Shown piece by piece: positions 54,561-63,397 of a stretch of DNA of 64,000 nt. Every line of letters starts with the position of its first letter. Position 1 is the stretch's first letter. This DNA is from Bacillota bacterium. Lineage in GTDB: Bacteria > Bacillota > Clostridia > Lachnospirales > Lachnospiraceae. A model generated the notes under the pieces. The model worked only from the letters and a program-made list of their open reading frames with translations. It was not told the DNA's origin and searched no databases. Position numbers and translations under genes: made by a program. The stretch is taken from NCBI GenBank assembly GCA_023393095.1, contig JAEWMT010000002.1, positions 27,473 through 91,472 of the forward strand. The letters run 5' to 3'.

Positions 54561-55781
54561 TTATGAACGGTAATCGGCATTGATTTTTACATAGTCATAT
54601 GTAAGATCACAGCCCCAGGCTGTTGCTGATGCGCTTCCGGCTTTTAGGTTGGCGATTGCTTTTACTTCCTTTGCGGAAAGTATCTTTGTGGCCGTTTCTT
54701 CACTATAATCCGTAGCCATTCCGTTTTCTACAAGCTTTAATTTTCCATCCGTACTTTCAATGGATAAATCAACTTTGTCAGGATCAAATTCAACTCCGGA
54801 ATAACCCATAGCACATAGGATTCGACCCCAGTTTGCATCGTTACCAAATACTGCTGTTTTCACTAAATTGGAGGTTATTATGGATTTACTTATGATTATG
54901 GCATCTTCTTCGGTAACGGCTCCATCGACCTGCATCTCAAATAATTTGGTTGCACCTTCACCATCGGCCGCCACCATCTTGGCGAGCGTTGTCGTTACCA
55001 TATCTAATGCTTTGCAAAAATTTTCAAATTCTTCATTCTTCTCAGTTATTTTCTTATTGCCAGCCAAACCATTTGCCAGTAATAAGAGGGAATCATTTGT
55101 TGATGTGTCACGATCAACGGAGATCATATTAAAAGATTTTTTTACAGCTGCGCTTAATGCTTCTTGAAGCAGCTCTTTGCTAATTGAAATATCCGTTGTC
55201 ACTACACAAAGCATCGTAGCCATGTTCGGATGAATCATTCCGGAACCTTTTGACATACCGCCGATTTTTACTTCTTTTCCATCCACCAGAAAGCTTACGG
55301 CGCATTCCTTGGAGTAGGTATCTGTTGTCATAATTGCTTCTGCCGCCGATAAACCTGCTTCACTATTATCTGCAAGCTCTGTAGCAAGTAGCTTCGCACC
55401 CTCTGTCATTATATCAATCGGCAACTGCTTTCCGATAACTCCTGTGGAAGCAGTATAAACTGCATTTACCGGAATGTTCATTGCATCTGCAACAGCTTTC
55501 GCCATTTTCTCATTATTAGTATCACCTTCCGCTCCGGTACATGCGTTTGCAACACCGCTATTTAAAACCACTGCCTGTATAAATTCACTTTCCTTTGTTA
55601 ACTTAATATCCCATTTTACCGGTGCTGCTTTCACCATATTAGTCGTAAAGGTTCCAGCCTGAACCGCAGGTACTGTAGAATATACCAATGCCATGTCTTT
55701 TTTCTTCTTCTTTATACCAGCATATACGCCCGCCGCGCTAAAGCCCTGTGCTGCTGTTACTCCGCCATTTATTATCTCCAT
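54561..55781 (-). CDS. argJ: Bifunctional ornithine acetyltransferase/N-acetylglutamate synthase ArgJ
   Basis: A 406-residue self-cleaving Ntn-hydrolase-fold enzyme that recycles the acetyl group from N-acetylornithine to glutamate. The cleavage motif GSGMIHPNMATMLC (Ala-Thr) is intact, with SVDRDTSTNDS and FGNDANWGRI further on. The start at 55781 (MEIINGGVTA) follows GGAGG. No argC precedes it, unlike the usual argC-argJ-argB-argD order; a GNAT gene occupies that place. Confidence 0.96.
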   Translation of the reverse strand: MEIINGGVTAAQGFSAAGVYAGIKKKKKDMALVYSTVPAVQAGTFTTNMVKAAPVKWDIKLTKESEFIQAVVLNSGVANACTGAEGDTNNEKMAKAVADAMNIPVNAVYTASTGVIGKQLPIDIMTEGAKLLATELADNSEAGLSAAEAIMTTDTYSKECAVSFLVDGKEVKIGGMSKGSGMIHPNMATMLCVVTTDISISKELLQEALSAAVKKSFNMISVDRDTSTNDSLLLLANGLAGNKKITEKNEEFENFCKALDMVTTTLAKMVAADGEGATKLFEMQVDGAVTEEDAIIISKSIITSNLVKTAVFGNDANWGRILCAMGYSGVEFDPDKVDLSIESTDGKLKLVENGMATDYSEETATKILSAKEVKAIANLKAGSASATAWGCDLTYDYVKINADYRS

Positions 55782-55870
55782 ATTCCTAATCCTCCATCTG
55801 TTCAACGAGCTGCATTCCAATAAGCTCAATGATTTATTTCTTCTATTTTTATTTATGAAGTTTTAACATT

Positions 55871-56299
55871 TTATTTGTTATTATCATCTATACTTAAGTT
55901 ATAATATTCTAAATCCTCTCGCTTCGTCCATCCCAGTAAACTCCAGAATTTATTGCCAAGATCATTCTTTAAAAAGCAGACCAGGGCAATCTTTGTGATA
56001 TTCTCAGCCTTCATAGCCTGAATAACCTGTTCTATGAGCATCCTGCCGATGGACCTCTGTCTGTGCCCTTCCTCCACACAGGCATGATACAAATAACCAC
56101 GTCTGCCATCATGCCCGGCTAAGACTGTTCCAACGATCTGATCATTCTCCACAGCTACAAAATTTGTTGTTGGATTTCTTTTTATGAATCTTTTAATACT
56201 TTCCTTTGAATCGTCCATACTCCTAAGTCCGATTCCAGGTGTTCCATTCCAAAGCTGATAAACCTCATCATAATCATTTTCAGTCAAAAGACGTATCAT
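55871..56299 (-). CDS. GNAT acetyltransferase at the head of the arg operon
   Basis: A 142-residue GNAT protein with motif A (HACVEEGHRQRSIGRMLIEQVI) and beta-4/beta-5 elements (AGHDGRRGYLYHACV; ALVCFLKNDLGNKFWSLLGWTKRED). It resembles YpeA/RimI-like acetyltransferases. Co-expression with argJBD suggests a link to arginine synthesis, perhaps as a short N-acetylglutamate synthase, but ArgJ could already supply that activity; this is inference only. GGAGG precedes the ATG. Confidence 0.82.
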   Translation of the reverse strand: MIRLLTENDYDEVYQLWNGTPGIGLRSMDDSKESIKRFIKRNPTTNFVAVENDQIVGTVLAGHDGRRGYLYHACVEEGHRQRSIGRMLIEQVIQAMKAENITKIALVCFLKNDLGNKFWSLLGWTKREDLEYYNLSIDDNNK

Positions 56300-56377
56300 G
56301 AATCTTCACCTCCACAGAACAAATAGAATCGCCATTTTAGATAATCTATTCATTTCTGCCAAAAAATAATATTCATA

Positions 56378-56406
56378 ATTATACATCCAAACTAAATTTT
56401 ATGCAA
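56378..56406 (-). promoter_or_regulatory. Predicted promoter of GNAT-argJBD with possible ARG box
   Basis: On the minus strand TTGCAT and a perfect TATAAT are 17 bp apart. TATGAATATT just downstream resembles an ArgR half-site. The -35 is the same as that of argG. Confidence 0.7.
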
Positions 56407-56412
56407 TACTTA

Positions 56413-57021
56413 TTATAATTTTTTAAGATCAATTCCTTTATGAAGTAGTGCCTGATAAATCTGTGCGATCGGAAAGCCAACTATGTTGTAATAATCACCT
56501 GCTATTTCCTTAATATAAATACCGAATTTTCCTTGGATTCCATAAGCACCTGCTTTATCCATAGGTTCCCCGGTTGCTATATATTCCATAATCTGCTGTG
56601 TTGATAAAGGCTGTACATATACCTTTGTACAAACGGCAAAGGAAATACTCTCTTTCTTACTCTCACTGTCATAGATCAATATGCTGACTCCGGTATACAC
56701 CTCATGAACATCGTTTGACAGCATGCCAAGCATTCTTGCAGCTTCTGCTTCATTCTTAGGTTTACCAAGTGCATGTTCTTGATAAAACACCATGGTATCT
56801 GCGCCAATGATAATGATATCCCTGATATCACCGGTGTTCGCTGCTGTTAGGGAAGCGACCTCATTCGTCTTCAGATTCGCAAGAGCCTGAACCATTTTGG
56901 ACGGTTCTTTCTCCTTCGTTACCTCATCAACATCTGCTGTCACTACCTTATATGGTATATCCATGATCTCCATGATTTCTCTTCTTCTCGGTGATCCCGA
57001 GGCTAATATAATCTGATACAT
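56413..57021 (-). CDS. maf: Maf-family nucleoside-triphosphate pyrophosphatase
   Basis: A 202-residue protein that begins IILASGSPRRREIMEI, with GADTMVF, GKPKNEAEA and GEPMDKAGAYGIQG. Maf enzymes hydrolyse dTTP/UTP or modified pyrimidine nucleotides and affect septum formation. The start at 57021 follows AAAGGA by 8 nt. It ends 6 bp before the -35 of the GNAT-arg promoter, so it is probably a separate unit. Confidence 0.95.
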   Translation of the reverse strand: MYQIILASGSPRRREIMEIMDIPYKVVTADVDEVTKEKEPSKMVQALANLKTNEVASLTAANTGDIRDIIIIGADTMVFYQEHALGKPKNEAEAARMLGMLSNDVHEVYTGVSILIYDSESKKESISFAVCTKVYVQPLSTQQIMEYIATGEPMDKAGAYGIQGKFGIYIKEIAGDYYNIVGFPIAQIYQALLHKGIDLKKL

Positions 57022-57060
57022 ACACTTTGTCCTTTCCATAATATATCAACTTTATCCCTA

Positions 57061-57088
57061 ATTATAATCATATATATTGATATGTAAA
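57061..57088 (-). promoter_or_regulatory. Predicted sigma-A promoter of maf
   Basis: On the minus strand TTTACA and TATAAT are 16 bp apart, about 40 nt before the maf start. The rest of the 57022-57497 gap holds the argG promoter and leader. Confidence 0.6.
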
Positions 57089-57312
57089 GCCTTATCCCAT
57101 CCCAACATATTTATTATCTTCTTCTGATGTGTTTATTATGATATTTTCATATTCCCATATTGAAATAGCAACTTTTTTTATTTATAATTAATTAAGAAAT
57201 AATTGCATAAGTCTTTTCATATATTTCATAATTTATTCTATATCAGGATAGAATTATTGCATTATGCTAAAAGATGATTTATGTATTTTTATACTTTTAT
57301 TCATATTTACGC

Positions 57313-57341
57313 TTGCATAATAATAAAGTTTGTTGTATATT
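57313..57341 (+). promoter_or_regulatory. Predicted promoter of argG with possible ARG box
   Basis: TTGCAT and TATATT are 17 bp apart. TTATTCATATT immediately upstream resembles an ArgR half-site. The resulting leader would be about 150 nt. Confidence 0.65.
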
Positions 57342-57409
57342 TAATCACATGGAAATATTTCGTATTAATTTTCAAAATACAAAGCAAAGATTGAACATAA
57401 TGAATTAGT

Positions 57410-57490
57410 GGCAAAGGCAGAGTGGAAGGATTATTCCTGAAATTCGTTGCCCTATATCATGAATATGCCGATGTATTACGGCAGAATGGA
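57410..57490 (+). promoter_or_regulatory. Structured leader of argG, partly like the ylmC and murD leaders
   Basis: A stem GGCAA/TTGCC (57410-57451) encloses AGGA/TCCT. A second hairpin GCCG/CGGC (57467-57482) is followed by GGCAGAATGGAG carrying the ribosome binding site. The last 12 nt and the arrangement match ylmC and murD, but AATTTGTGCT is not conserved. Confidence 0.35.
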
Positions 57491-57497
57491 GGAAAAT

Positions 57498-58709
57498 ATG
57501 AAAGAAAAGGTTATTCTTGCTTATTCAGGTGGTCTTGATACTACCGCAATCATCCCCTGGTTAAAGGAAAATTATGATTATGAGGTGGTTTGTGTCTGTA
57601 TCGACGTAGGCCAGGACAGTGAACTGGATGGTCTTGAAGAGAGAGCGAAGCTTTCCGGTGCAACAAAGTTATATATTGAGGATGTAGTGGAGGAATTTGT
57701 TGACGATTATGTAATTCCCTGTGTGAAGGCGAATGCGATATATGAAAACAAATATTTATTAGGAACCTCTATGGCAAGACCGGTTATTGCAAAAAGACTT
57801 GTGGAAATCGCAAGAAAAGAAGGTGCTACAGCTATTTGCCATGGTGCAACTGGAAAAGGTAATGATCAGGTTCGTTTTGAGCTGGGTATTAAAGCGCTTG
57901 CCCCTGATCTTAAAATCATCGCTCCCTGGAGAATCTGGACTATGTCCTCCCGTGAAGAAGAAATTGAATATTGTGCAAAACACGGAATTAACCTTCCTTT
58001 CTCTGCTGACAACAGTTACTCCCGTGACCGTAACCTGTGGCACATCAGTCACGAGGGACTAGAGCTTGAATTACCGGAAAATGCACCAAACTACGATCAT
58101 CTATTAGTTCTTGGTGTATCACCCGAGAAAGCTCCTGAAGAAGGTGAAACCATCAGCTTAACCTTTGAAAAAGGTGTTCCTACCGCATTAAATGGCAAGA
58201 AAATGTCCCCTACACAGATCATTAAGGATTTAAATGTATTAGGCGGCAAGCATGGAATCGGTATCGTAGATATTGTTGAAAACCGTGTTGTTGGAATGAA
58301 ATCACGTGGCGTATATGAAACACCCGGCGGTACCATCTTAATGGAAGCACATATGCAGCTTGAGGAGCTAATCCTTGACCGTGCTACTATGACAGCAAAG
58401 AAAGAAGTAGGTAATCGTTTCGCTGATATCGTATATGAAGGAAAATGGTTTACTCCTTTAAGAGAAGCATACCAAGCATTCATCGATGTGACTCAGGAAT
58501 ATGTTACCGGTGAAGTTAAATTTAAGCTTTACAAAGGTAATATCATTAAGCAGGGAACTACTTCTCCTTATTCTTTATATAACGAAAGCATTGCTTCCTT
58601 CACCACCGGTGAGCTTTATGATCATCATGATGCAGAGGGCTTCATTAACCTTTTTGGATTATCGTTAAAGGTACGTGCGATGAAGATGGATGCTATGGAT
58701 AAGAAATAA
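57498..58709 (+). CDS. argG: Argininosuccinate synthase
   Basis: A 403-residue enzyme joining citrulline and aspartate with ATP. The P-loop LAYSGGLDTT is at 8-17, and TSMARPVIAK, HGATGKGNDQVRFE and NLWHISHEG are canonical. The start at 57498 follows GGAGG by 5 nt; the 17 residues in frame upstream lie in the leader and are rejected. No argH follows, although argG-argH is the common order. It is one of only three plus-strand genes. Confidence 0.97.
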   Translation: MKEKVILAYSGGLDTTAIIPWLKENYDYEVVCVCIDVGQDSELDGLEERAKLSGATKLYIEDVVEEFVDDYVIPCVKANAIYENKYLLGTSMARPVIAKRLVEIARKEGATAICHGATGKGNDQVRFELGIKALAPDLKIIAPWRIWTMSSREEEIEYCAKHGINLPFSADNSYSRDRNLWHISHEGLELELPENAPNYDHLLVLGVSPEKAPEEGETISLTFEKGVPTALNGKKMSPTQIIKDLNVLGGKHGIGIVDIVENRVVGMKSRGVYETPGGTILMEAHMQLEELILDRATMTAKKEVGNRFADIVYEGKWFTPLREAYQAFIDVTQEYVTGEVKFKLYKGNIIKQGTTSPYSLYNESIASFTTGELYDHHDAEGFINLFGLSLKVRAMKMDAMDKK

Positions 58710-58725
58710 TATTTGAGAAGGTACG

Positions 58726-58873
58726 GAACCGGGGTTTACTTATAGAGGTCAGGTATTATGACATATGTAAGGGGAGCTGGTCATGTTTTCTGGATGCAAG
58801 GCTTCCAGAAAACATTGACCAGCTCCCCTCATACACGTCATAATACCTGACTGATGTAGGTTATGTACGGTTC
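58726..58873. repeat. 148 bp palindromic element between convergent argG and the MacB-like gene
   Basis: The ends GAACC/GGTTC, a block GTCAGGTATTATGAC repeated inverted without change, and a central hairpin GGGGAGCTGGTCA/TGACCAGCTCCCC extended by TGTTTTCTGGA and its complement. It may act as a bidirectional terminator, but there is no T-tract at the base. The ends differ from family A. Confidence 0.8.
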
Positions 58874-58887
58874 TTATGGTTTTATAA

Positions 58888-60243
58888 TCATAATGCCTTA
58901 ATCGTAGAGCGAGAAGATAACCGATTATATATTATTTTTTCAATTGCTTCTAGTACGAAATAGGAAGAAAGCAGATAGAGATAATATGCCGGAGCATGAA
59001 AATCATAATTGAAGCAGTATAATATCACATAGGACATTAAAATAATAAGAATGATGAGAATAGCCTGCAAAAAGATTATCTTAGCAAAAATCATCTCCAA
59101 AAATTTATTAAACTTATGAAAATGCTCAGAATAACAAATACTCCTCTTTCTTATTAAAAGGCAATAGATCAGTATAACCAATGTGATTACAATACATAAA
59201 ATACATAAATAGATATGATTCCTTAATTCATTTTCCTGAAAAAACAATCGAATATTATTTAATTGGTGAATATTATCTAGGGTATTATTAATACCATACC
59301 AATAGGATTTCATATTTGACCATCCATTAGGAAAATCTTCTTTTATCATTCTAAGGTGGATTCCTGATATCAATAGCAGACTTAAACCCCCTATGATTAT
59401 ATATACGACGATCGCAAGTAAGTATCCATACGATCTTAGCTTATACCTAAACCAATATAAGTTGTCTTCTTTTGGTAAATTAGAATATTTCGATTTCCAG
59501 CTAAAATACCACCTTCTACATTTGATCAGTACAAATAATAATAGGATTAAGATCGCTGGGAGCTTACAGAGATTGCTCATAAATGTGCTAATTTTATAGC
59601 CGTCTATGATACATATGGGCTTACCAAAATCATACATCATAAGAAAATATTCAGCATAATTTTTATGTAATTTATTATTAAGTTCGGGGGCAGTCTGCTC
59701 TCTTTTATTGATCATCTCGATATATTGATATTTCTGATTTGTGTTCGGTTCATAAACAAGCATCAGTCTTTCTTTTGTATCAGTAACTCCTCGAACAATA
59801 TAGTTTCTTCCCTTCCATTGTATTTTATTACCGGTAGCCTGTGATGTACCGAATAAATGAAATGCACTTTCTTTATCGATCAAACATCCATCAATATCAC
59901 CGGAAGATAATAATTCTCCGGCGATTAAAGGAAACGGCATTACTTGTAGCATATTCGTATAGGTTTCAGTAACCGTAACGCTTGCGTCTTCATCCATATC
60001 CAAAGTCGTGACAGATTCGTTCTCATAATAATTGATTAACCTAATAGGAATATCATAACCTAATCTTATTTTTTCATAATTCAAAGCTGTTATAAAATCT
60101 TTTTGTACGATAGTCTTATCCTGATAGTGGATACGAAACCTATCATCATTATTTTTTGCATATTCTGAAAAATGAATCGCCATTCCCCATAATAGAAAGA
60201 GCACAAGAAGCCAAAGTATTTGTCCTTTTTTAATAAAATTCAT
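58888..60243 (-). CDS. MacB/FtsX-like membrane protein with an extracytoplasmic MacB-PCD-type domain
   Basis: A 451-residue protein: a membrane helix at about 8-25, an extracellular domain of about 200 residues whose second half (LIAGELLSSGDIDGCLIDKESAFHLFGTSQATGNKIQWKGRNYIVRGV) matches the MacB periplasmic core pattern, then five further helices (about 229-243, 274-297, 348-367, 389-411, 418-436). Typical MacB/FtsX has three C-terminal helices, so topology differs. No ATPase gene is adjacent in the window. It lies 141 nt after an HlyD-like adaptor gene. The start at 60243 follows GGAGG. Confidence 0.7.
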   Translation of the reverse strand: MNFIKKGQILWLLVLFLLWGMAIHFSEYAKNNDDRFRIHYQDKTIVQKDFITALNYEKIRLGYDIPIRLINYYENESVTTLDMDEDASVTVTETYTNMLQVMPFPLIAGELLSSGDIDGCLIDKESAFHLFGTSQATGNKIQWKGRNYIVRGVTDTKERLMLVYEPNTNQKYQYIEMINKREQTAPELNNKLHKNYAEYFLMMYDFGKPICIIDGYKISTFMSNLCKLPAILILLLFVLIKCRRWYFSWKSKYSNLPKEDNLYWFRYKLRSYGYLLAIVVYIIIGGLSLLLISGIHLRMIKEDFPNGWSNMKSYWYGINNTLDNIHQLNNIRLFFQENELRNHIYLCILCIVITLVILIYCLLIRKRSICYSEHFHKFNKFLEMIFAKIIFLQAILIILIILMSYVILYCFNYDFHAPAYYLYLLSSYFVLEAIEKIIYNRLSSRSTIKAL

Positions 60244-60384
60244 GCATACCTCCATTCGTTACCTTTCGATGATTATCAAGCTTATAGAATTAGTAAACGA
60301 ATTGCATTATGTATATCATTTCTATCACAACATCTGTTTGTACATAGATTTGATCATATTGTTTTCCTAAGGGATCGAAACTTA

Positions 60385-61485
60385 TCAATCTTCTATTCTG
60401 ACTTTATCCTTATCTCCTATCATTTTATCACTACTAATGATAATCCTGTCTCCTTTCAATACTCGTCCTTCTTTTATTACTGCTTTAACCGAATCCTTTT
60501 TTAATACTATTACATCCACCCGTTTCGCATGAAGCTCTTTACCAAATAAAGAATCCGATTCTTCTAGAATATAAAGAAAGGTTCCTTTTGTATCCTCACG
60601 TAGTGCAGCTACGGGTACACAATTTTTATAGTCCTTACTATTCTTTTGAATAAAATAGGTTAGTGTATCTGTAGTGTACTTTTGATCTTTCGGTAATTCT
60701 GCTATTACTTCCACATAATTGTTATTATCTTGCTTTTTATTAATTATATTAGCTTCAAATTTATCATTTTTCCCAATGCGAGATACTAAAAGTACATCTC
60801 CTATATCAAGATACTTGCCATATTCCTCTTCTATTTCAGCATGTAGATTAAAGCCTGCTGTACCAATAGCGATTTCAGCCTGGTTAGGTATCTTTTCGCC
60901 TTTTTGTATTCCAATCTCATCAACTCTACCATCTTCTTTTGCTTTCATTATCCCATTATTATTTTGAATCTGTTCCAGTTTTTTATATTCATCATTGATT
61001 TCATCATAATCGAGCTGAAGATCTTCCATCTGCAATTGTGCTAATTTGTTATTAAGATTTTCAAGATGTACCTGTTCCATCTGAATTTCTATCTCAATCA
61101 GCTTTCTTTTTGTTACTTTAATTAATTTTTTAATATCTTCACGATTTAATATAAGAAGGATATCTCCTTCTTTAATATAATCCCCTGCATTTACCAGAAT
61201 GCTTTCCACTCTTACTCCTTCCGGTAAATCATAGAATTTTTCTGTTTTTGATTCCAGCGCTCCCTCACCTGTAATATTATAGATTAACCTTCCATCCGAT
61301 GCCTCCTCTACTTTAACCGTAGGAATCGTTAGAGCCTGCGTTGCTCTAGCGAGAAATGTTAGGGAAATCAGAAGTAGAAACAAACTAAAGAAAGTCTTTT
61401 TCGCTACCGTCTGTACCCTATTTTCATTCTTTTTGTGTAATATATTATCCTTATTTGAAGAATTCAATAAATTTATTATCGACAT
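60385..61485 (-). CDS. HlyD/MacA-like membrane fusion (adaptor) protein
   Basis: A 366-residue protein with a membrane helix at about 30-47, a split barrel-sandwich domain (GEGALESKTEKFYDLPEGVRVESILVNAGDYIKEGDILL ... GIMKAKEDGRVDEIGIQKGEKI), a coiled coil between the halves (LNNKLAQLQMEDLQLDYDEINDEYKKLEQIQ), and beta-barrel domains. In Gram-positive cells such adaptors pair with MacB-type or peptide-export ABC permeases. It lies 37 nt after a sugar-type permease gene, an unusual neighbour. The start at 61485 follows GGGAG. Confidence 0.85.
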   Translation of the reverse strand: MSIINLLNSSNKDNILHKKNENRVQTVAKKTFFSLFLLLISLTFLARATQALTIPTVKVEEASDGRLIYNITGEGALESKTEKFYDLPEGVRVESILVNAGDYIKEGDILLILNREDIKKLIKVTKRKLIEIEIQMEQVHLENLNNKLAQLQMEDLQLDYDEINDEYKKLEQIQNNNGIMKAKEDGRVDEIGIQKGEKIPNQAEIAIGTAGFNLHAEIEEEYGKYLDIGDVLLVSRIGKNDKFEANIINKKQDNNNYVEVIAELPKDQKYTTDTLTYFIQKNSKDYKNCVPVAALREDTKGTFLYILEESDSLFGKELHAKRVDVIVLKKDSVKAVIKEGRVLKGDRIIISSDKMIGDKDKVRIED

Positions 61486-61522
61486 CTCATCTCCCATCTG
61501 CCTGTATTACAGACATAATTAA

Positions 61523-62386
61523 TTATTCCTTAATTCCGGATGCTTGTATTCCCTGTTCCAAATAGGTTTGACCGATTAAAAATATTAAAAGTGCAGGTAA
61601 CACCGTAATTACGGATGCTGCCAGTGATATACCTGCTTTACTACCTGTAATATTAGGTAATTGAAGTGATAATGGCCATTTTGACTGCGTCTTTATATAG
61701 ATTAGCGGTTGTTCGATGGCATTCCATGCCTCTAGAAAACCCAACACCAGAGCCGACAATATCCCAGGCATTCCCATAGGAATTCCAATTAAAAGAAATT
61801 TTTTTATTTCTCCTGCGCCATCCACTTCAGCAGCTTCAAACAATGCTTTGGGAATTGTCGCAATAAATTTTGTTATAATGAACACAGGAAGTGTAGCAAA
61901 TGCTGCCGGTAATATAATAGCCCAATCCGAATCCATTAAATTCAGTCGGTTGATTACCAAATAGTTAGAGACCATAGTGACCTGAAAAGGCATAATCATT
62001 AATATTGTATAAAGCAAGAACAAAAAACGCTTGAAAGGAAAATCATAAGCTCCAAAAGCCCATGCCGCCGGTAGAGCAATGAGCAAATAACCGAGCATAA
62101 CAGGGAATACCTGCCTACAAGAATTCCAAAACACATGAAAAAATTCCGGTGTATCAAATAATAGTTCTATATATGGTTTTATCATAGGATATAAAGGTAT
62201 AACGGTCCATTTAACTGTGCTATCTCCGCTCGAAAAAATGGCACCGATGTTATCTGTAATTTCAGCTCTGCCCATAAAAGAACCTGATATCATCATCCAA
62301 ATCGGAAGTATCATAAAGAAAGATAGTAGTACAATACAACCGATCATTAATATCTGTTTTATTAAAGTAATTACCTTATACTGCAT
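61523..62386 (-). CDS. MalG/carbohydrate-type ABC transporter permease
   Basis: A 287-residue permease with six membrane helices and the EAA loop EAAEVDGAGEIKKFLLIGIPMG, the contact for the ATPase. The C terminus YLEQGIQASGIKE is typical of MalG-like (CUT1) permeases. AGGAG precedes the ATG. It is 7 nt after its partner permease. No ATPase is encoded nearby; Firmicutes often use a shared MsmK-type ATPase. Confidence 0.92.
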   Translation of the reverse strand: MQYKVITLIKQILMIGCIVLLSFFMILPIWMMISGSFMGRAEITDNIGAIFSSGDSTVKWTVIPLYPMIKPYIELLFDTPEFFHVFWNSCRQVFPVMLGYLLIALPAAWAFGAYDFPFKRFLFLLYTILMIMPFQVTMVSNYLVINRLNLMDSDWAIILPAAFATLPVFIITKFIATIPKALFEAAEVDGAGEIKKFLLIGIPMGMPGILSALVLGFLEAWNAIEQPLIYIKTQSKWPLSLQLPNITGSKAGISLAASVITVLPALLIFLIGQTYLEQGIQASGIKE

Positions 62387-62393
62387 CTCACTC

Positions 62394-63242
62394 CTACTCT
62401 CTTTCGGTATTAAGAATATTTAAAAGTAATATGATAATTGCCATTACAAGAGCCAGCAAAACAGCACCGGCACACACCTTTTGGATATCTAGTCCCATAA
62501 ACCAATTGTTAAAAATATGCTGAAGCATATAGATGCTCTCATGAGGATAATTACCGGCGATTAAATATGCTTCGCGAAATACCTTGAAGGAATTGATTAA
62601 GGATAATACTGTTGTAACAAATATGGTAGGGATTAATCCCGGCAAGGTAATATAAACAAATCGTGCGAAGGCTCCAGCTCCGTCTATCTTCGCTGCTTCA
62701 TAATAGGAGGTGGGAATACCCGATAAACCAGAAAGCCAAAGTACCATATCATACCCTATGTTCTTCCATAAATATGTAAATACTAAAATATAAAATGAAT
62801 AATCTGAATTCATAAAATCAATGGCTGATATTCCGAAATGATGTAATAAGACATTCAGTAGTCCATTTTTATGAAAAGATATCTTCCATAATAATACAAT
62901 GGATGCGACAGGAATTGCCATTGGAAATAAGAAACTCATTTTCATAAGCTCCCTATGCCTATTCAAGCTGTTTAAAAATAATGTAATCAAAAGAGATAGA
63001 ATAAGTAATAAAGGAATACAGATTAGTAAAAACTTACCGGTATTCATTGCAGCTAATCGAAAGGCCTCATTTTCAATCACTGTTTTGTAGTTGTCTATAC
63101 CGACAAATTTACTATCAAGAGGAGAAGTAAAGGAACGCCTGATTGCATCCATAAAAGGAATGAAGACGAATATACTTACCCCGCATAAACTAGGTAATAA
63201 AAACATATATGCAGTTATTATCTTTCTCTTTCTTCTTTTCAC
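62394..63242 (-). CDS. MalF/UgpA-type ABC transporter permease
   Basis: A 282-residue permease, six helices, N terminus KRRKRKIITAYMFLLPSL, and the EAA loop EAAKIDGAGAFARFVYITLPGL. Together with the next gene it forms a CUT1-type channel. The start is GTG at 63242 with GGAG/AAAGG upstream. It follows the binding-protein gene by 155 nt. Confidence 0.92.
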   Translation of the reverse strand: MKRRKRKIITAYMFLLPSLCGVSIFVFIPFMDAIRRSFTSPLDSKFVGIDNYKTVIENEAFRLAAMNTGKFLLICIPLLLILSLLITLFLNSLNRHRELMKMSFLFPMAIPVASIVLLWKISFHKNGLLNVLLHHFGISAIDFMNSDYSFYILVFTYLWKNIGYDMVLWLSGLSGIPTSYYEAAKIDGAGAFARFVYITLPGLIPTIFVTTVLSLINSFKVFREAYLIAGNYPHESIYMLQHIFNNWFMGLDIQKVCAGAVLLALVMAIIILLLNILNTERE

Positions 63243-63397
63243 TTTCCTTTACTCCTCGTATCATAAGTTTGTAGCCAAGTAAAACGGTTACAGATTTATT
63301 CTTTTTTGTGATATAGATGGATGGACATTCTATTATTCCAAGAGTGTCCTTCTCACTAATTGCTGGTATATCCATTTCCCAACTATACAGTCAATAG

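Noticed and set aside
54503..54580. 26-residue upstream extension of ArgB that would overlap argJ
   Set aside because: The ribosome binding site and family length support the start at 54502; the extension overlaps the argJ end in another frame.
57342..57497. T-box or known riboswitch before argG
   Set aside because: There is no AGGGTGGnACCGCG T-box sequence and no conserved riboswitch core; only the short hairpins described.
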